Assembly: GCF_036898095.1 (NCBI RefSeq)
Contig: NC_090728.1
Location: 86,296,311-86,360,310 of the forward strand
Length of the DNA: 64,000 bases
Direction of reading: 5' to 3'
Source: Palaemon carinicauda
Taxonomy: Eukaryota > Arthropoda > Malacostraca > Decapoda > Palaemonidae
Shown: piece by piece, positions 1 through 10,600 of the stretch
How positions within the stretch are numbered: the first letter of the stretch is position 1
How the letters are laid out: each line of letters starts with the position of its first letter
Program-made: the position numbers and the translations under genes
The notes under the pieces: model-generated
The model's database searches: none
The model's input: only the letters and a program-made list of their open reading frames with translations
Told to the model about the DNA's origin: nothing

Positions 1-1265
1 TTCTTTAACAGGATACGAGCGAGTATGAAATAAACACTGATGATTGAAATGATACACTCTTTACAAAAATAAGTATGTTCTATATAAATTACAACACTTT
101 TAAAGAATTTACATAAAAACAAAAATAAATTACTCAAAATATTAAGTCTAAACAAAACTTAGATTTAGACAAAATGTTACGCTCTGAAAATTGTATAATC
201 ACTTGACTCGAAATATTAAATCTGAATAAACATTAGACTAAGACAAAAGAAATGATTACACTCTGAAAATTATGTAATCACTTGACTCGAAATATTAAAT
301 CTGAATAAAACCTTAGACTAAGGCAAAAGAAATGATACTTATAAAAATTATAAAATCATTTGTTTCACTTGAAATTAAATTTTTTATACTACTTAATTAG
401 TCTCAACACTCAATGAATATAGTTAACCAGATAAGTATACAAATACCTTTCATGTTGCTACAGGGCCAGTTACAAAAACTCTAAGAGAATTTTTATAAAT
501 ACTCAATATGTTTACAAACAGTTATCACACCAAAACTCTGAGATTTCACTGAACACTTTCAAAACAATACACTGAGAGGCGTGTGCGAGAGAGAGGGGGA
601 GATGGCTATGACTTGAGTCTGGAATTCTTTATCTGATCTATGAATCCCTGGGGTCGCTATATATATGAAACTTAGCTACTTCCAGAAATTTCTAGGCCTG
701 AGATCTGGAAGTTTGTTGGTTGGCCTAAAGACGGAGTTATCAACTATCAGGTATCGAACAGGAGAACCGGCCCCGTTGACAACAACTCTCTCAGCCACCT
801 CCCCCAACCCATCGTTCTTGGAAAATTAAAAAAAAGATACAACCTAACACTAAGATTTTTCGAGATCCTTCCAAAGCACAATAAAAATTGCGTATGTTCT
901 CTCAAACATGACGCAATATCTCATAAAAATATAAAAATCATTTACATAAGCCCTTGTGCCTATCTCGTATGGTCACATAACACTCTCAAACAGTTTACGT
1001 AAAACTTCGTAACAAAATTACATGAAATAAAAAGTTAATTCTTAAAAATAACGTAAATTTACATTCATTGACTTGAATGAAGAATACAATGAAATTAACG
1101 ACAAAAGTCCTACATAATTTGCATACAAAAATTACATCTACACGAGATGAACTCATCATACAGGCTGGCTATTCACCTCTTTAATCCACAAGTGAAAATA
1201 TAAATAAAATCATGAATAAACTACTATATTTACTCTACACTAGACCAGCTTCGTAAGACTACGTA
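1..1265 (-). repeat. LTR remnant of the Gmr1-like family, reverse orientation
   Basis: Read on the minus strand, this begins with the family LTR start (TCTTACGAAGCTGGTCTA, plus positions about 1243-1260) and runs off the left window edge. It matches, with divergence, the LTRs at 57915-59332 and 60454-63925, including the palindromic ATGTAAATTAC-type block. Positions about 127-365 hold three tandem units of about 80 bp, each containing a 'TGAATAAA.. TTAGACTAAGACAAAA' segment. No internal coding sequence is attached inside the window, so it is a solo LTR or the 3' end of a copy lying to the left. Confidence 0.8.
127..365 (-). repeat. Tandem ~80-bp subrepeat inside the LTR
   Basis: Three consecutive units share the order 'aaatatta.. 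tctgaataaa.. ttagactaag.. gaaaatt.. aatca.. ttgactcg'. Related two-unit versions occur in the LTRs at about 58840-58990 and 63440-63590. Copy number differs between LTR copies. Confidence 0.7.
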
Positions 1266-1322
1266 TTTCAAGACAGAATAAGTACAATGGTTTTGACTAT
1301 AATTTAAGAAATTGCTAGCTTA

Positions 1323-1578
1323 TGTACCAACCGTGTGTCACACGATCGTACATAGTTCATTTTGTGTATATATTATGCTTGTAACTTCGCTCTTCCCTCG
1401 CACTAAAAAGAACCAGAATAAACATGCCTGTTTTTCTCCTCTGTAACAGTGTCTGTTTTTTAACATGAAATTTCTTGTTGCTTTGAGCTTTTGTATATAA
1501 AAGAGAGTGTTCTATAATAAACTCACTCAGTTGCTTTCATATTGTCTTTGAGTCACAACCTTCTCTCGGCCCATCACA
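1323..1578 (+). repeat. 5' LTR of CsRn1-type element
   Basis: Starts TGTACCAACC, ends CCATCACA. It carries a TATA-like box (TATATAA, about 1494-1500) and an AATAAA polyadenylation signal (about 1516-1521), so the U3/R border is probably just after the TATA box. Confidence 0.9.
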
Positions 1579-1579
1579 T

Positions 1580-1591
1580 TGGTGACCCCGG
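1580..1591 (+). promoter_or_regulatory. Primer-binding site, tRNA-Trp-like
   Basis: TGGTGACCCCGG lies one base after the 5' LTR. This matches the complement of a tRNA-Trp 3' end (..GGGGTCACCA), the primer used by CsRn1-clade elements. Confidence 0.75.
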
Positions 1592-1647
1592 AAGTCGACT
1601 CGCTCCTCCCGCCTTCCACCCCACCTCACCCCTCCATCGTTGGTACT

Positions 1648-2454
1648 ATGGCAGACTCTACGGAAGTTGGCGCTGCGGCTACCCCATTGAAACTTTCATC
1701 GTTCGCCAGCGGAGAGGCGTTTGCTTGGTTTCAGCGCGCAGAAGTCCAGTTTTGCATCAAGGGCGAGACTCGCTCAACCACCAAAGCAGATTATGTTCTC
1801 GCGGCGATACCCGAGGACACCTTCCCGGAAATATCCGACTGGCTTTGTGAACAAGGAGACACCCCAATAGCGTATGACGCCCTCAAAACATACCTTCTGC
1901 AGCAGTGCTCGCCGTCGCCAGCCGCCTGTATAGCAAAGCTTTTTCAGCTCTCGCAACAACCGTTGGGGGACCAAAGGGCTTCGCTTGCCCTCCGGGAAAT
2001 GACCAGTATCGCTCTCCTGCAACCTGCCGCAGACGGCTCTCCTCATGAGGTAAACCTACTTCGTACTCTTTAGATACGCCGTTTACCCGGACCTATACGC
2101 GCTGCCATACCCGATGCCGATAGTTTACCCATAAAGGACTTGATGATCAAAGCTGACGCCCTTATGGACAGCCACTTCAAGACCTCCATCAACGCCTCCC
2201 CCTCTGACGAAGAGGACGCCTATTCAACGTCAACCGAAGCTGAAGTGAATGCCGTAGGACATACATGCCTACCCCGTGATGTGCCGAAGCGGCAACAAAG
2301 CCATCCACCACACACCACTCGCTCGCGCCCCAACCACCAACTTCTACAGCCACTTACTATCTCCCATCCGCTGCAGTTTTGCTACTACCACTTCAGATTC
2401 GGGGCAACCGCAAAGAAATGTGCCAAGGATTGTCAGTGGCCAAAAAAAATATAA
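1648..2454 (+). pseudogene. gag of CsRn1-type element, one in-frame stop
   Basis: Gag packages element RNA into virus-like particles in the cytoplasm. The first ATG in frame is at 1648 (MADSTEV..); earlier frame-open sequence is primer site and leader. Residues about 25-60 hold the block FAWFQRAEVQF..KGETRSTT, which I recognise from arthropod Gypsy gags. An in-frame TAG at 2071-2073 interrupts a region that otherwise reads on in the same frame through 2454. Near the C-terminus is CYYHFRFG..KKC..DC, spacing C-x2-H-x9-C-x3-C, the CHCC motif of CsRn1 gags. The stop replaces what is probably a tryptophan codon, so full-length Gag cannot be made without readthrough. The protease domain follows in another frame. 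Confidence 0.85.
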
Positions 2455-4488
2455 GTAGGCCATCGCTCGTGGCAGTGCCCTCCCATGTTTCTAATCTTTT
2501 CTTTTTACATGATGCAGGAACAGGCGTGCAATTTTTGGTAGACACGGGTGCTTGTCGTTCTCTTTTGCCAAGGGAACTCTTCAGGACACGACGTAGTCTG
2601 TCTACATCTGCCGACGGTAGCTGCCAACGGATCTGCGATACCCACTTACGGTTACGAGAACCTCACATTATCGTTCGGAAATGGTAAATTTAATTGGAAG
2701 TTTCTCGTTGCTGACGTCACATTGCCAATCCTCGGTGCGGATTTTCTCTCTCATTTCCACCTTCTGGTCGATGTCGCCCACCGACGATTGGTCAACGCAG
2801 ACTCATACTTGTCGATACCTCTTCAACCCGCCCTCTCCAACCTCGCTCTCCACATCAGCGCACCCACGGATGCCTACGCCCACCTCCTCACGTCGTACCC
2901 AGAAGTTATCCGTCCAGAACTTCGCCAGATGCCCACGGTTCCTGCCAAGCACGGTATTTATCACCCTATCAAGATGACGGGACCACCAGTCTTAGCAAAA
3001 TTCAGACGTCTTGCACCGGAACGATTGGCAGCCGCCAAACAGACGTTCACCGAAATGGAGGAAATGGGCCTTTCCCAAAAGGCCTCCAGCCCATGGTCGT
3101 CGCCCTTACACATCGTTCTGAAGAAAGACGGCTCCCTCCGTCCGTGCGGGGATTACAGGCGCCTGAACATGCAAACAGAACCGGATCACTACCCCCTCCC
3201 AAACATTGCCGACGTGACCTCCTACCTGCACAAAGCGAAGGTTTTCTCTACGTTCGACCTCCTGAAGGGGTATTATCAGGTGCCTATGAACCCAGAAGAC
3301 ATCCCCAAGACCGCCATCACCACTCCGTTTGGTACATACACCTTCAATTACTCCTGTTTTGGCCTTCGTAATGCTGGGGCCACGTTTCAACGCCTCATGG
3401 ATGGCATCTTAGGGGACCTCCCCTTTTGTGTATCTTATGTGGATGACATACTTGTGTTTGCCTCCTCAAAAGAGGAACACCTCCGTCACCTGCGCATCTT
3501 GCTTGACCGCCTGCAACAAAACGGCCTTATAGTCCAGTACGACAAGTGTACCTTTGGCGCCAACGAAGTATCGTTATTAGGGCACCGCATCGATCCTGAA
3601 GGAGTCCATCCCCTCCCTGAGAATGTAGCAGCCGTTCAGGACTTCCCCGCGCCCTGGACCGTCAAAGCTCTGCAGGAATTCTTGGGTATGATCAACTATT
3701 ATCACCGTTTTCTGCCAGCCATTGCCGCCACTCTTGCTCCCCTCTACGCCTCCCTCAAGGGCAAGCCAAAGGACCTGAAGTGGGGTCCCCTTCAGGAAGC
3801 GGCCTTCTGCAATACAAAGAAGGCCCTATCAACTACTGCGGCTCTCACTTTTACTATCCCACATGCCCTTCTCTCCACCGATGCCAGCGACGTTGCTATT
3901 GGTGCAGTACTCAAACAGGTGGTCAACGGCTCGCCCCGCCCATTGGCCTTCTTCAGCAGAAAACTGTCCAAGGCAGAATCAGGTTATTCTACCTTTGATC
4001 GTGAATTACTGGCAGTGCACTTGGCTGTCCGTCACTTTCGCCATTTCTTAGAAGGTACGCCCTTCGTCATTCGCACAGACCACATGCCTCTGGTGCACGC
4101 CTTCACTCAACAGTCTGGCACCTGGTCCGCCCGGCAACGCCGACATCTCTCCGCCGTGGCTGAATACAATTGCACCCTTCAATACGTCCCTGGGAAAATG
4201 AATCCCATTGCCGATGCCCTGTCAAGAAACACGTTGGCTGCCGTTCAACTAGGATTGGATTACAACGCCCTGGCTGAAGCCCAACGACAGGATCCAGAGT
4301 ATCAAGCTTGTAGGACATCCTGCACGTCCCTCCGTTGGGAAGACTTCCCCCTTGAAGACTCCAACAGCACTTTCCTCTGTGACGTCAGTACTGGTAGACT
4401 GCAACCTTGGATTCCTGCTTCCATGCGCTGGCAGGTGTTTGATTTCATTCACGGCCTTTCACATCCCTCATGCCGTTCTACTGCATAG
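2455..4488 (+). pseudogene. pol, protease-RT-RNase H part of CsRn1-type element
   Basis: Aspartic protease begins about 2470; its active site VDTGA (about 2540) is read in a different frame from the RT. A one-base shift near 2580 then joins the open frame 2548-4488. That frame carries the rest of the protease, RT (SSPWSSPLHIVLKKDGSLRPC, then FDLLKGYYQVP with the first Asp, then CVSYVDDILVFA with the YVDD box near 3435), the thumb (FLGMINYYHRF) and RNase H (LLSTDASDVAIGAV, FDRELLAVHLAVRHF, RTDHMPLV). All RT and RNase H catalytic acidic residues are present. It stops at an in-frame TAG (4486-4488) between RNase H and integrase, beyond which the frame continues. The enzyme core looks intact; the gag-pol junction and integrase do not. 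Confidence 0.9.
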
Positions 4489-5442
4489 CTTCTGAAGATG
4501 AAGTTCATTTGGCACGGCATTTCTAAGGATGCTAAGGATTGGGTCCGCGTCTGTACTTCTTGCCAAACTTCCAAAGTACATCGACACACAGATTCAGGAG
4601 TGGTCACCTCTCCTCAACCTCAGCGTCGTTTCGCACACATTCACATCAACGTTGTAGGCCCCCTACCCACATCACAAGGACATCGTTACCTGTTTACCGT
4701 CATCGACCGCTCCACTCGTTGACCTGAAGCAATTCCCATGGAAACTGCAACGTCCGCCTCATGTACATCTGCCTTACTCTCAGGATGGATTGCAACATTT
4801 GGTATCCCTGAGCATATTACTTCTGAGGGGTACCACTTTCACCTCTCAATGTGGACATCATTAGCGAATCTCCTGGGCATCACCCTACATCAGACAACGT
4901 CCTACAACCCCGCTGCCAATGGAATGGTTGAACGTTTTCATCGCACCCTCAAAGCAGCTTTGATGTCCCGCTGCAAGGATTGCAACTGGTTTACTCAGCT
5001 TCCCTGGGTCCTCCTGGGACTAAGGACCACTCCTAAAGACGCCCTCGACGTCTCGGCAGCTGAAATGGTGTATGGCAACCCGTTGGTCGTCCCTGCCAAA
5101 TTTTTTCCTTCTACAACCTCCTCCGACGATCTCCAGCGCATACGTCAAGTCGTGGGAAAATTTACTCCATGCCGCCAGACTTACAAGCCCCCAGCAAAGC
5201 ATCACATACCAACAGACTTGCACTCTGCAACGCACGTCTTCCTGCGCAACGACACTAGCAAGCCACCGCTAACGCCCCCTTACATGGGCTCTTTCCTTGT
5301 GATCCGACGCAGTCCGAAAGCATTCCTACTAAACATTCGTGGCAAAGAAGACTGGGTCTCCATTGATCATCTAAAACCTGCTTATCTCCTGCCAGATGAC
5401 TCGCCTACAGTTCGCCTCTCTAGATCAGGGCGCCCTATCTAA
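4489..5442 (+). pseudogene. Integrase part of pol, CsRn1-type element, degraded
   Basis: In the same frame as the RT. The zinc-binding end retains CTSCQTSK (about 4553), and the core begins with HINVVGPLPTSQGHRYLF, where the first catalytic Asp is Asn. An in-frame TGA follows RSTR at about 4722. The region that should carry the second Asp (SDRGTTF-type) is scrambled by compensating small indels around 4825-4850. NGMVERFHRTLK keeps the catalytic Glu. The C-terminal GPY/F-like part (PPYMGSFLVIRR..FLLNIRGKEDWVSIDHLKPAY) ends at 5442, just before the purine tract and 3' LTR. At least two catalytic acids are lost, so it cannot be active. Confidence 0.88.
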
Positions 5443-5460
5443 CATGTAAAGTATGTCATT

Positions 5461-5476
5461 TTTAGGGGGGGAGCCA
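5461..5476 (+). other. Polypurine tract
   Basis: TTTAGGGGGGGAGCCA abuts the 3' LTR and is the expected plus-strand priming site. Confidence 0.7.
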
Positions 5477-5732
5477 TGTACCAACCGTGTGTCAGACGAT
5501 CGTACATAGTTCATTTTGTGTATATATTATGCTTGTATCTTCGCTCTTCCCTCGCACTAAAAAGAACCAGAATAAACATGTCTGTTTTTCCCCTATGTAA
5601 CAGTGTTTGTTTTTTAACATGAAATTTTTTGTTGCTTCGAGCTTTTGTATATAAAGGAGAGTGTTCTATAATAAACTCACTCAGTTGCTTTCATATTGTC
5701 TTTGAGTCACAACCTTCTCTCGGCCCGTCACA
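5477..5732 (+). repeat. 3' LTR of CsRn1-type element
   Basis: 256 bp, same ends and length as the 5' LTR, with about ten substitutions and no indels between the two. Confidence 0.92.
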
Positions 5733-6556
5733 CTCATAAGCATTTTATTTCAAATTCTCAGTTACCAGATTAGGTCTGATTAGAGTAATGTTGAACAGTA
5801 TTGCATTGATAGAACCCGTTCCAACATAGTTTATGTGTAGTAGCCTATGTTATGAAGAATTTCATCATTAATTAATTGTCTTAAAGTTAGGATGTGATTC
5901 TTCTTAGTTTTGTATTTCAGTAGGATCTAATCTTTTAAAGAGTGATGCTCTTTTGTTATTTTTGTATTGTTGTATACGAGTTTTGTTTACATATTCTCAC
6001 TCGAAACTCACAAGTTGTTAAAAAACATCAGAGATGTAAGCCTGAGAGAAATTAAACATATCTTAATAAGAAGACTCTGATTATATCCCATCTACCCAGA
6101 AGACAAGTCGGCGAAGATGCTGGGATAGGAACATTCTCAACAAACTAACAAATATTTTTATTCCAAGTATGTTTGAGGGCAGTAATCAATAACAAATACA
6201 AAACAAAAGAACACTTACAAAACGAAAAAAAAAAAAAACATTATTACAATCTACCCTCCCGAGCTAAGTTTCTTATCAAATTTCTGGAGGCAAGAGCAGT
6301 ACTGCGGGTAGGCCTGGTAGATACTTATCGGCGAAGCTGTTCCAGTATCAAGTATTTCATCTGTCTCAAAATTACCAACATTGTCCTCTTGTTCAATTTG
6401 AACATGTAAATTAGGATCGTTAAGCTCAGAATATAATTCTATAGGTATTAAAAAACTAACATTAATTACGCTTTCAGTTTTATCAGGCTTAACAATCCGA
6501 ACAGTACGAACAACCCCTTCGTCGTCACTGAATGTTTCAATAATTCTAACTAAGGG
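5733..6556. other. AT-rich non-coding interval
   Basis: No ORF with recognisable homology. It should contain the 3' end of the minus-strand BEL/Pao element, but I could not find an LTR here that repeats on the other side of that element. An A13 run lies at about 6226-6238. Confidence 0.5.
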
Positions 6557-7591
6557 CTAATAAGTTCTAGATCTTAAAGGCAATTTAAAAAGAGCAATTT
6601 CCCCTTTTTCCCACTTTCTTGGAGGCTGAAAGGAAGATCTGTCCTTTTCTTTTAAACTTAATAGATATTCAGAAAGCCATTTTTCCTTAAAGCTTTCGTA
6701 AAGTCCATCCCTAGTTTCCAAAGTATGAGCAAGGAGAGAAGAATACTCATCCTCCTCACCATACTCCCACTCAGGAACCTGTTCAGAATCACCGAACATT
6801 AAAGAAGGAATGAATCTGCCAACCAAGAAATGATTTGGAGAAATTATATCTAACTCATTCTCACAAGATCTATAGGTTAAAGGCCTATTGTTTAAAATTT
6901 TCTGAATGTCAGAGAAGAAAGTGAAAAATTCAGAAAATGAAGGAGTATATCTGCCAAGAGTTTTAAAAAGGCAATGCTTCACTGTTTTAATTAATCTCTC
7001 CCAAACAGCACCATACCACGCTGCGTATACAGGGATAGTCTTATGTGAAATTGAAGCGCCCCTAAACTTCTCCTCAAACTCAGAAGAAGTAAATAACTGT
7101 TCAATTATATTACCAGCCTGTAAAAAGGATTTGGCATTGTCAGAATAAACAGCGACAGGAACACCAAACCTATTAGAAAACCTAATGAAAGCCAATATAA
7201 ATTCTGAAGTTGACATAGACTGGACAACTTCCAAATGTGTAGCTCTTGTATTAAAACAAGTGAAAATAAGAATGTACGCCTTAGATTTTTCTCCATTTTT
7301 CTCCTTCAACCATAAGTGGCCTGTATAATCTACACCAGTATGAGCAAAAGGCACACTCAAATTAACCCTGGAAGAAGGAGGCGAAGAAGGAGAAGGGTAC
7401 TTCACTGTGCTAGCATTATAATGCTTGCATACAATACAATCTTTCAGGACAGACAAAACTGCTTGCCTGGCCTTTACAATCCACAAACCATGCATGCGCA
7501 AAAAACTAAGAGTGGATTGCAAACCCATATGCATAGACTTACAATGGGCATAATAAATCAACAACAGAGTCAAATGATGCTTCTTGTCCAC
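6557..7591 (-). CDS. Integrase domain of BEL/Pao pol (open)
   Basis: 344 codons open on the minus strand. The N-terminal HHCC zinc-binding part reads YYAHCKSMHMG then CIVCKHY. The catalytic core has GVDYTGHLW (first Asp), VAVYSDNAKSF (second Asp) and WYGAVWERLIKTVK (Glu), so the DDE triad is complete. NRPLTY and PNHFLVGR, typical of BEL/Pao integrases, follow, and the C-terminus is basic. The enzyme would insert element cDNA into host DNA. The upstream frame, through RNase H, is interrupted between 7591 and 7724. Compared with other retroelement genes in this window this one is unusually well preserved. Confidence 0.9.
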   Translation of the reverse strand: MDKKHHLTLLLIYYAHCKSMHMGLQSTLSFLRMHGLWIVKARQAVLSVLKDCIVCKHYNASTVKYPSPSSPPSSRVNLSVPFAHTGVDYTGHLWLKEKNGEKSKAYILIFTCFNTRATHLEVVQSMSTSEFILAFIRFSNRFGVPVAVYSDNAKSFLQAGNIIEQLFTSSEFEEKFRGASISHKTIPVYAAWYGAVWERLIKTVKHCLFKTLGRYTPSFSEFFTFFSDIQKILNNRPLTYRSCENELDIISPNHFLVGRFIPSLMFGDSEQVPEWEYGEEDEYSSLLAHTLETRDGLYESFKEKWLSEYLLSLKEKDRSSFQPPRKWEKGEIALFKLPLRSRTY

Positions 7592-7723
7592 AAGAATAGG
7601 ATTGACAATATCAAATTTTAAAGTAATATTCTTGTCAATCCGACCTTTAGTTCACATTATACCATTCCCGTCCAAAAACAAATTGAACTGCCTAACTAAA
7701 GGGGGAACTTCCACTGAAGAATC

Positions 7724-8285
7724 TCAACTCTTCAGATAAGATAATTCAAGAGGAAAAGCTTCCTCTTGCATCAACCTTAGAAGGTAATTAGAAGCTGCTT
7801 CAACAGGCTCAGCTTGAATTTTCCTAAACTTATGTACAACAGTAAATACCTTAGAAACTACACTTATAAGTCTAGAAAAACTAGAAAAATTACTAATATT
7901 TACAAGAGGTTCCTTTTTAGGGAACATTACAGGAGAAATTAAGTCACCCTTCATATTATCAGGAATACAACCCAAAAGACCCTTAGGCCACTCGTCAGGA
8001 GAATTCAACCAAGAAGGCTCTTTGATCCAAAGACTGAAAATTTCAAGAAAGTGCTTACTAGCACAAGGTTTAGTTAGTAAATCAGCCTGATTGCTAGATG
8101 AAGGAATATAAGCTAATGAAACTCTACAAAATCTATCAGAAATCCTATCTAACAGACTAGAAATTTCCTTCAACCTATTATTTACAAATGTGTTTCTCTT
8201 AGGAGCCCTATTGGTTAGAATCCAACTAAGAACTACTTGGCTATCTATAAAAAGAGTTATGCTTTCAATTTCAGCACAATTTAAT
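7724..8285 (-). pseudogene. RNase H and connection to integrase, BEL/Pao pol, frameshifted
   Basis: The minus strand continues the RNase H region begun in the RT ORF, but in another frame: ITLFIDSQVVLSWIL, then NRLKEISSLLDRI and SLAYIPSSSNQADLLTK, the usual BEL/Pao RNase H end with the NxAD motif. An ATTACT-rich shift near 8283 separates it from the RT ORF. The ORF ends at 7724, leaving about 130 bases with stops before the integrase ORF. Confidence 0.8.
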
Positions 8286-9996
8286 AGATTACTTTAAAAA
8301 TGGTGTCAAAACACTTCAAAGCTAATTGAGCAGCCAAAAGTTCTAAAGTAGGGAGAGTCTTCTCCTTAATAGAGCTAACCTTGGTTTTAGCAAATATCAG
8401 GGAACTATGATCACCTTGCACAGCATACATAGCACAACCATAAGCTTCCCTAGAAGCATCGGCAAACAAAAACAGCTTAACAGGAGCATCAGTTTTATAA
8501 GTTTGTCTAGAAAAGGAAGTTTGACTAACTTCACGGTAAGAATTACAAAATTTACTCCATAGTTTAGAAATTTCAGCACTAGCTGTTTCATCCCAGTTCG
8601 TAACTTGCTGGCACAACTTACGAATAAGCAGCTTGCCCTGCAGCATTATAGGAGCAAATATTCCAATAGGATCAAAGACAGATGACAAAGCTGGCAAAAT
8701 GTGACGCTTTGAGGAAGCACCCTTGTTCAATTGCTTAACCTTTAATTGTAAGGTATCTTGGTCAGAGTCATAAATATATCCTAAAATCTTCATTTCAGAA
8801 GAAGCTACCTTTTCATCTTCATCAAGAATAGACAACAAAGCAGGAATGTTAGAACCCCACTCCCGTAAAGGCAACCCCCCAGAATTCATAATTTTCTTAA
8901 TAGAATTGATAATAAATGGCATCTGGGCTCCCTGATTAGAAGAGAGCACTAAGTTATCCATATAAAATTTGTCTCTAATCAGAGAAGCTACTTCATTCCC
9001 TCTATAGCTAGACAAATGATGTTGAATAATATAATTCAATATAAAGGGAGAACTTACAAATCCAAAAATTATAGTATTATATCTATAAGCAACAAACTTC
9101 CCATTTATCTTTCTAAAGAAACAAAATCTATTTCGATCTGCCTCTAAAGATAACCTAACTTGGAGAAAAGCCTTGACTATATCAGCTACAACTACATAAT
9201 CATTATTCCTGAAATACAAAACCAAAGACAACAAGTTGTTCATCAAATCAATACCAGGGAACGCGGCTTCATTTAATGAAGGAGCTTTTCCCACCTTTAA
9301 ACTACAATTAAATACAGGACGGATTTTAGTGGTGACATTTTCATCATTTCTGATGACAGGACGATGAGGAATGAATACTTGACCTGCGGCTCCATTTTTA
9401 ACAGGCTTAATAATACCAAGCTCCTCCTGTCTATCAAAAACTTCCTCATATTTAGAGGATGTAATCTGATCTTCTAATTTAGAATAAATCCGTTTAGCAA
9501 CTGCTAAAGAAATCTTTAAATTGTTTGGGACTTTTTCAATTAAATCCTTTTTCCATGGTAACTGGACGTGATAATGTCCTTTATGAAAAGAAATTGATTT
9601 AGCAAATTCAGCAACTTGTTGGTCTTCATAAGGAAGGGAATTTTCATCTTTAATCCCAATCGATTCTAAATTATAGAAATTGTCGAGTCCATACTCTACA
9701 CAAGATTCAGGAAAGATATCATTCAATGGATCGAACTTATAGCCTACTGGATTGACTGCAAAATTCACTAATAGCTTCTGTTTTCCAAGTTGCTTAGGAG
9801 GAACAAATTCCAGAAGTCTATTCTTATCAGGCTTAGAAGTCTGTTTACTCTCCAAATTAAGGGAAGAATTATAAAAAAACTCTAGATTCTCTGTTACATT
9901 CAGATACATATTTAATTTCCTTATTAGGAATGAACCTAACAGATTTAGCCTTACCATTACCTCTTGGTCTATTTTCCAAGATTTTATTACTATCAT
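8281..9996 (-). CDS. Reverse transcriptase and start of RNase H, BEL/Pao pol
   Basis: 571 codons. After a linker, the RT palm shows KIRPVFNCSLK, FPGIDLMNNLLSLVL, then VVVADIVKAFLQV with the first catalytic Asp. FGFVSSPFILNYII follows, then KFYMDNLVLSSN at the catalytic box. The box reads YMDN where YVDD is usual, so the last Asp is Asn. The downstream region (LREWGSNIPALL, FDPIGIFAPIML, KLFLFADASREAYGCAMYA) is the diagnostic BEL/Pao segment leading into RNase H, with its first Asp in FADAS. The ORF overlaps the protease ORF by 128 bases in a different frame. Confidence 0.92.
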   Translation of the reverse strand: MIVIKSWKIDQEVMVRLNLLGSFLIRKLNMYLNVTENLEFFYNSSLNLESKQTSKPDKNRLLEFVPPKQLGKQKLLVNFAVNPVGYKFDPLNDIFPESCVEYGLDNFYNLESIGIKDENSLPYEDQQVAEFAKSISFHKGHYHVQLPWKKDLIEKVPNNLKISLAVAKRIYSKLEDQITSSKYEEVFDRQEELGIIKPVKNGAAGQVFIPHRPVIRNDENVTTKIRPVFNCSLKVGKAPSLNEAAFPGIDLMNNLLSLVLYFRNNDYVVVADIVKAFLQVRLSLEADRNRFCFFRKINGKFVAYRYNTIIFGFVSSPFILNYIIQHHLSSYRGNEVASLIRDKFYMDNLVLSSNQGAQMPFIINSIKKIMNSGGLPLREWGSNIPALLSILDEDEKVASSEMKILGYIYDSDQDTLQLKVKQLNKGASSKRHILPALSSVFDPIGIFAPIMLQGKLLIRKLCQQVTNWDETASAEISKLWSKFCNSYREVSQTSFSRQTYKTDAPVKLFLFADASREAYGCAMYAVQGDHSSLIFAKTKVSSIKEKTLPTLELLAAQLALKCFDTIFKVIY

Positions 9997-10600
9997 TTTT
10001 AGGACAAGACTCTACCTTTCTTACAGGTTTACAAGGTTCATAAGAATCAATTCTCTTATAAAAAAGCTTCCTTTGTGAAGGATGAACAAAATTGACTACT
10101 GTACCAAATGGAATAACCCCATTGGCCAACTTAATTACTCTAACCTTAATATTAAACAACTCTACAGAGTCTAAATCTAATTGATTAAATTCCTGAAGGA
10201 TATCATTCCCTAGGATACCTAATATATTTACAATTTCAGAATTCCTCCCTGGGTAATTATTACATACAGAATAACCAGCAGATTCCATATCTTTAACTAC
10301 AGAAGGCAGCATAGGAATTTGTATGGAAAGATTAAAATTTTCCAATGCAAAAAACAGACAACTAGTCTTTTTCCCACAAGGCATTGTTAAATCAGCTACC
10401 AAGTGAAATCCATCACTAACTCTAGCTGGCAACCCAAAAGAAGAAACTAACCTAGATAAAGGAGCACCACAATAATCTCCCAATCTACTATCAACAATTT
10501 GTTTATTAATAACACTAAACTGGGCTCCAGTGTCTAATAGAAGACAACATTTAAAAGATTTCCTACCCCTACCAACTTTGAGGGTAATGAAGGGAACCAA
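9869..10600 (-). CDS. Aspartic protease domain of BEL/Pao element
   Basis: 243 codons. The active site is CLLLDTGAQFSVI (residues about 19-31), with the second-half motif ILGILGNDIL further on, as in retropepsins of the BEL/Pao (DUF1758-type) group. A basic C-terminal linker (RPRGNGKAKSVRF) leads toward the RT. The ORF stops just after a T7 run (plus 9873-9879). Reading one base forward at that run continues into the RT frame, so the junction is either a +1 recoding or transcript-slippage site or a one-base insertion. Confidence 0.85.
   Translation of the reverse strand: MVPFITLKVGRGRKSFKCCLLLDTGAQFSVINKQIVDSRLGDYCGAPLSRLVSSFGLPARVSDGFHLVADLTMPCGKKTSCLFFALENFNLSIQIPMLPSVVKDMESAGYSVCNNYPGRNSEIVNILGILGNDILQEFNQLDLDSVELFNIKVRVIKLANGVIPFGTVVNFVHPSQRKLFYKRIDSYEPCKPVRKVESCPKNDSNKILENRPRGNGKAKSVRFIPNKEIKYVSECNRESRVFL

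Larger units (their letters stand above)
1323..5732 (+). mobile_element. Ty3/Gypsy LTR retrotransposon, CsRn1-type, complete but mutated
   Basis: A 4.4-kb element bounded by two 256-bp LTRs that both begin TGTACCAACC and end GTCACA or ATCACA. I count about 10 base differences between the LTRs (near 4 percent), so the insertion is not recent. Order is LTR, primer site, gag, protease, RT, RNase H, integrase, purine tract, LTR. The gag zinc motif is CHCC rather than CCHC and the primer site reads TGGTGACCCC, complementary to the 3' end of tRNA-Trp. Both are described hallmarks of the CsRn1 clade. Several in-frame stops and frameshifts make it non-autonomous. No perfect target-site duplication is visible: flanks are CTTA and CTCA. 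Confidence 0.9.

Noticed and set aside
1579..1647. gag starting at 1579
   Set aside because: That start is a TTG in the primer site; the first ATG in frame is 1648.
6090..6130. Shared string ACCCAGAAGAC at about 6097 and, reversed, near 13060 as possible BEL/Pao LTR ends
   Set aside because: The two copies lie on opposite strands and extend only about 12 bp, so they are not LTRs.
6906..7621. Plus-strand ORFs opposite the BEL/Pao integrase
   Set aside because: Shadows of the minus-strand integrase frame.
9873..9880. Classical -1 slippery heptamer T TTT TTA in the protease frame
   Set aside because: It fits by pattern, but the RT frame needs a +1 (or -2) shift, so a -1 slip would not reach it.
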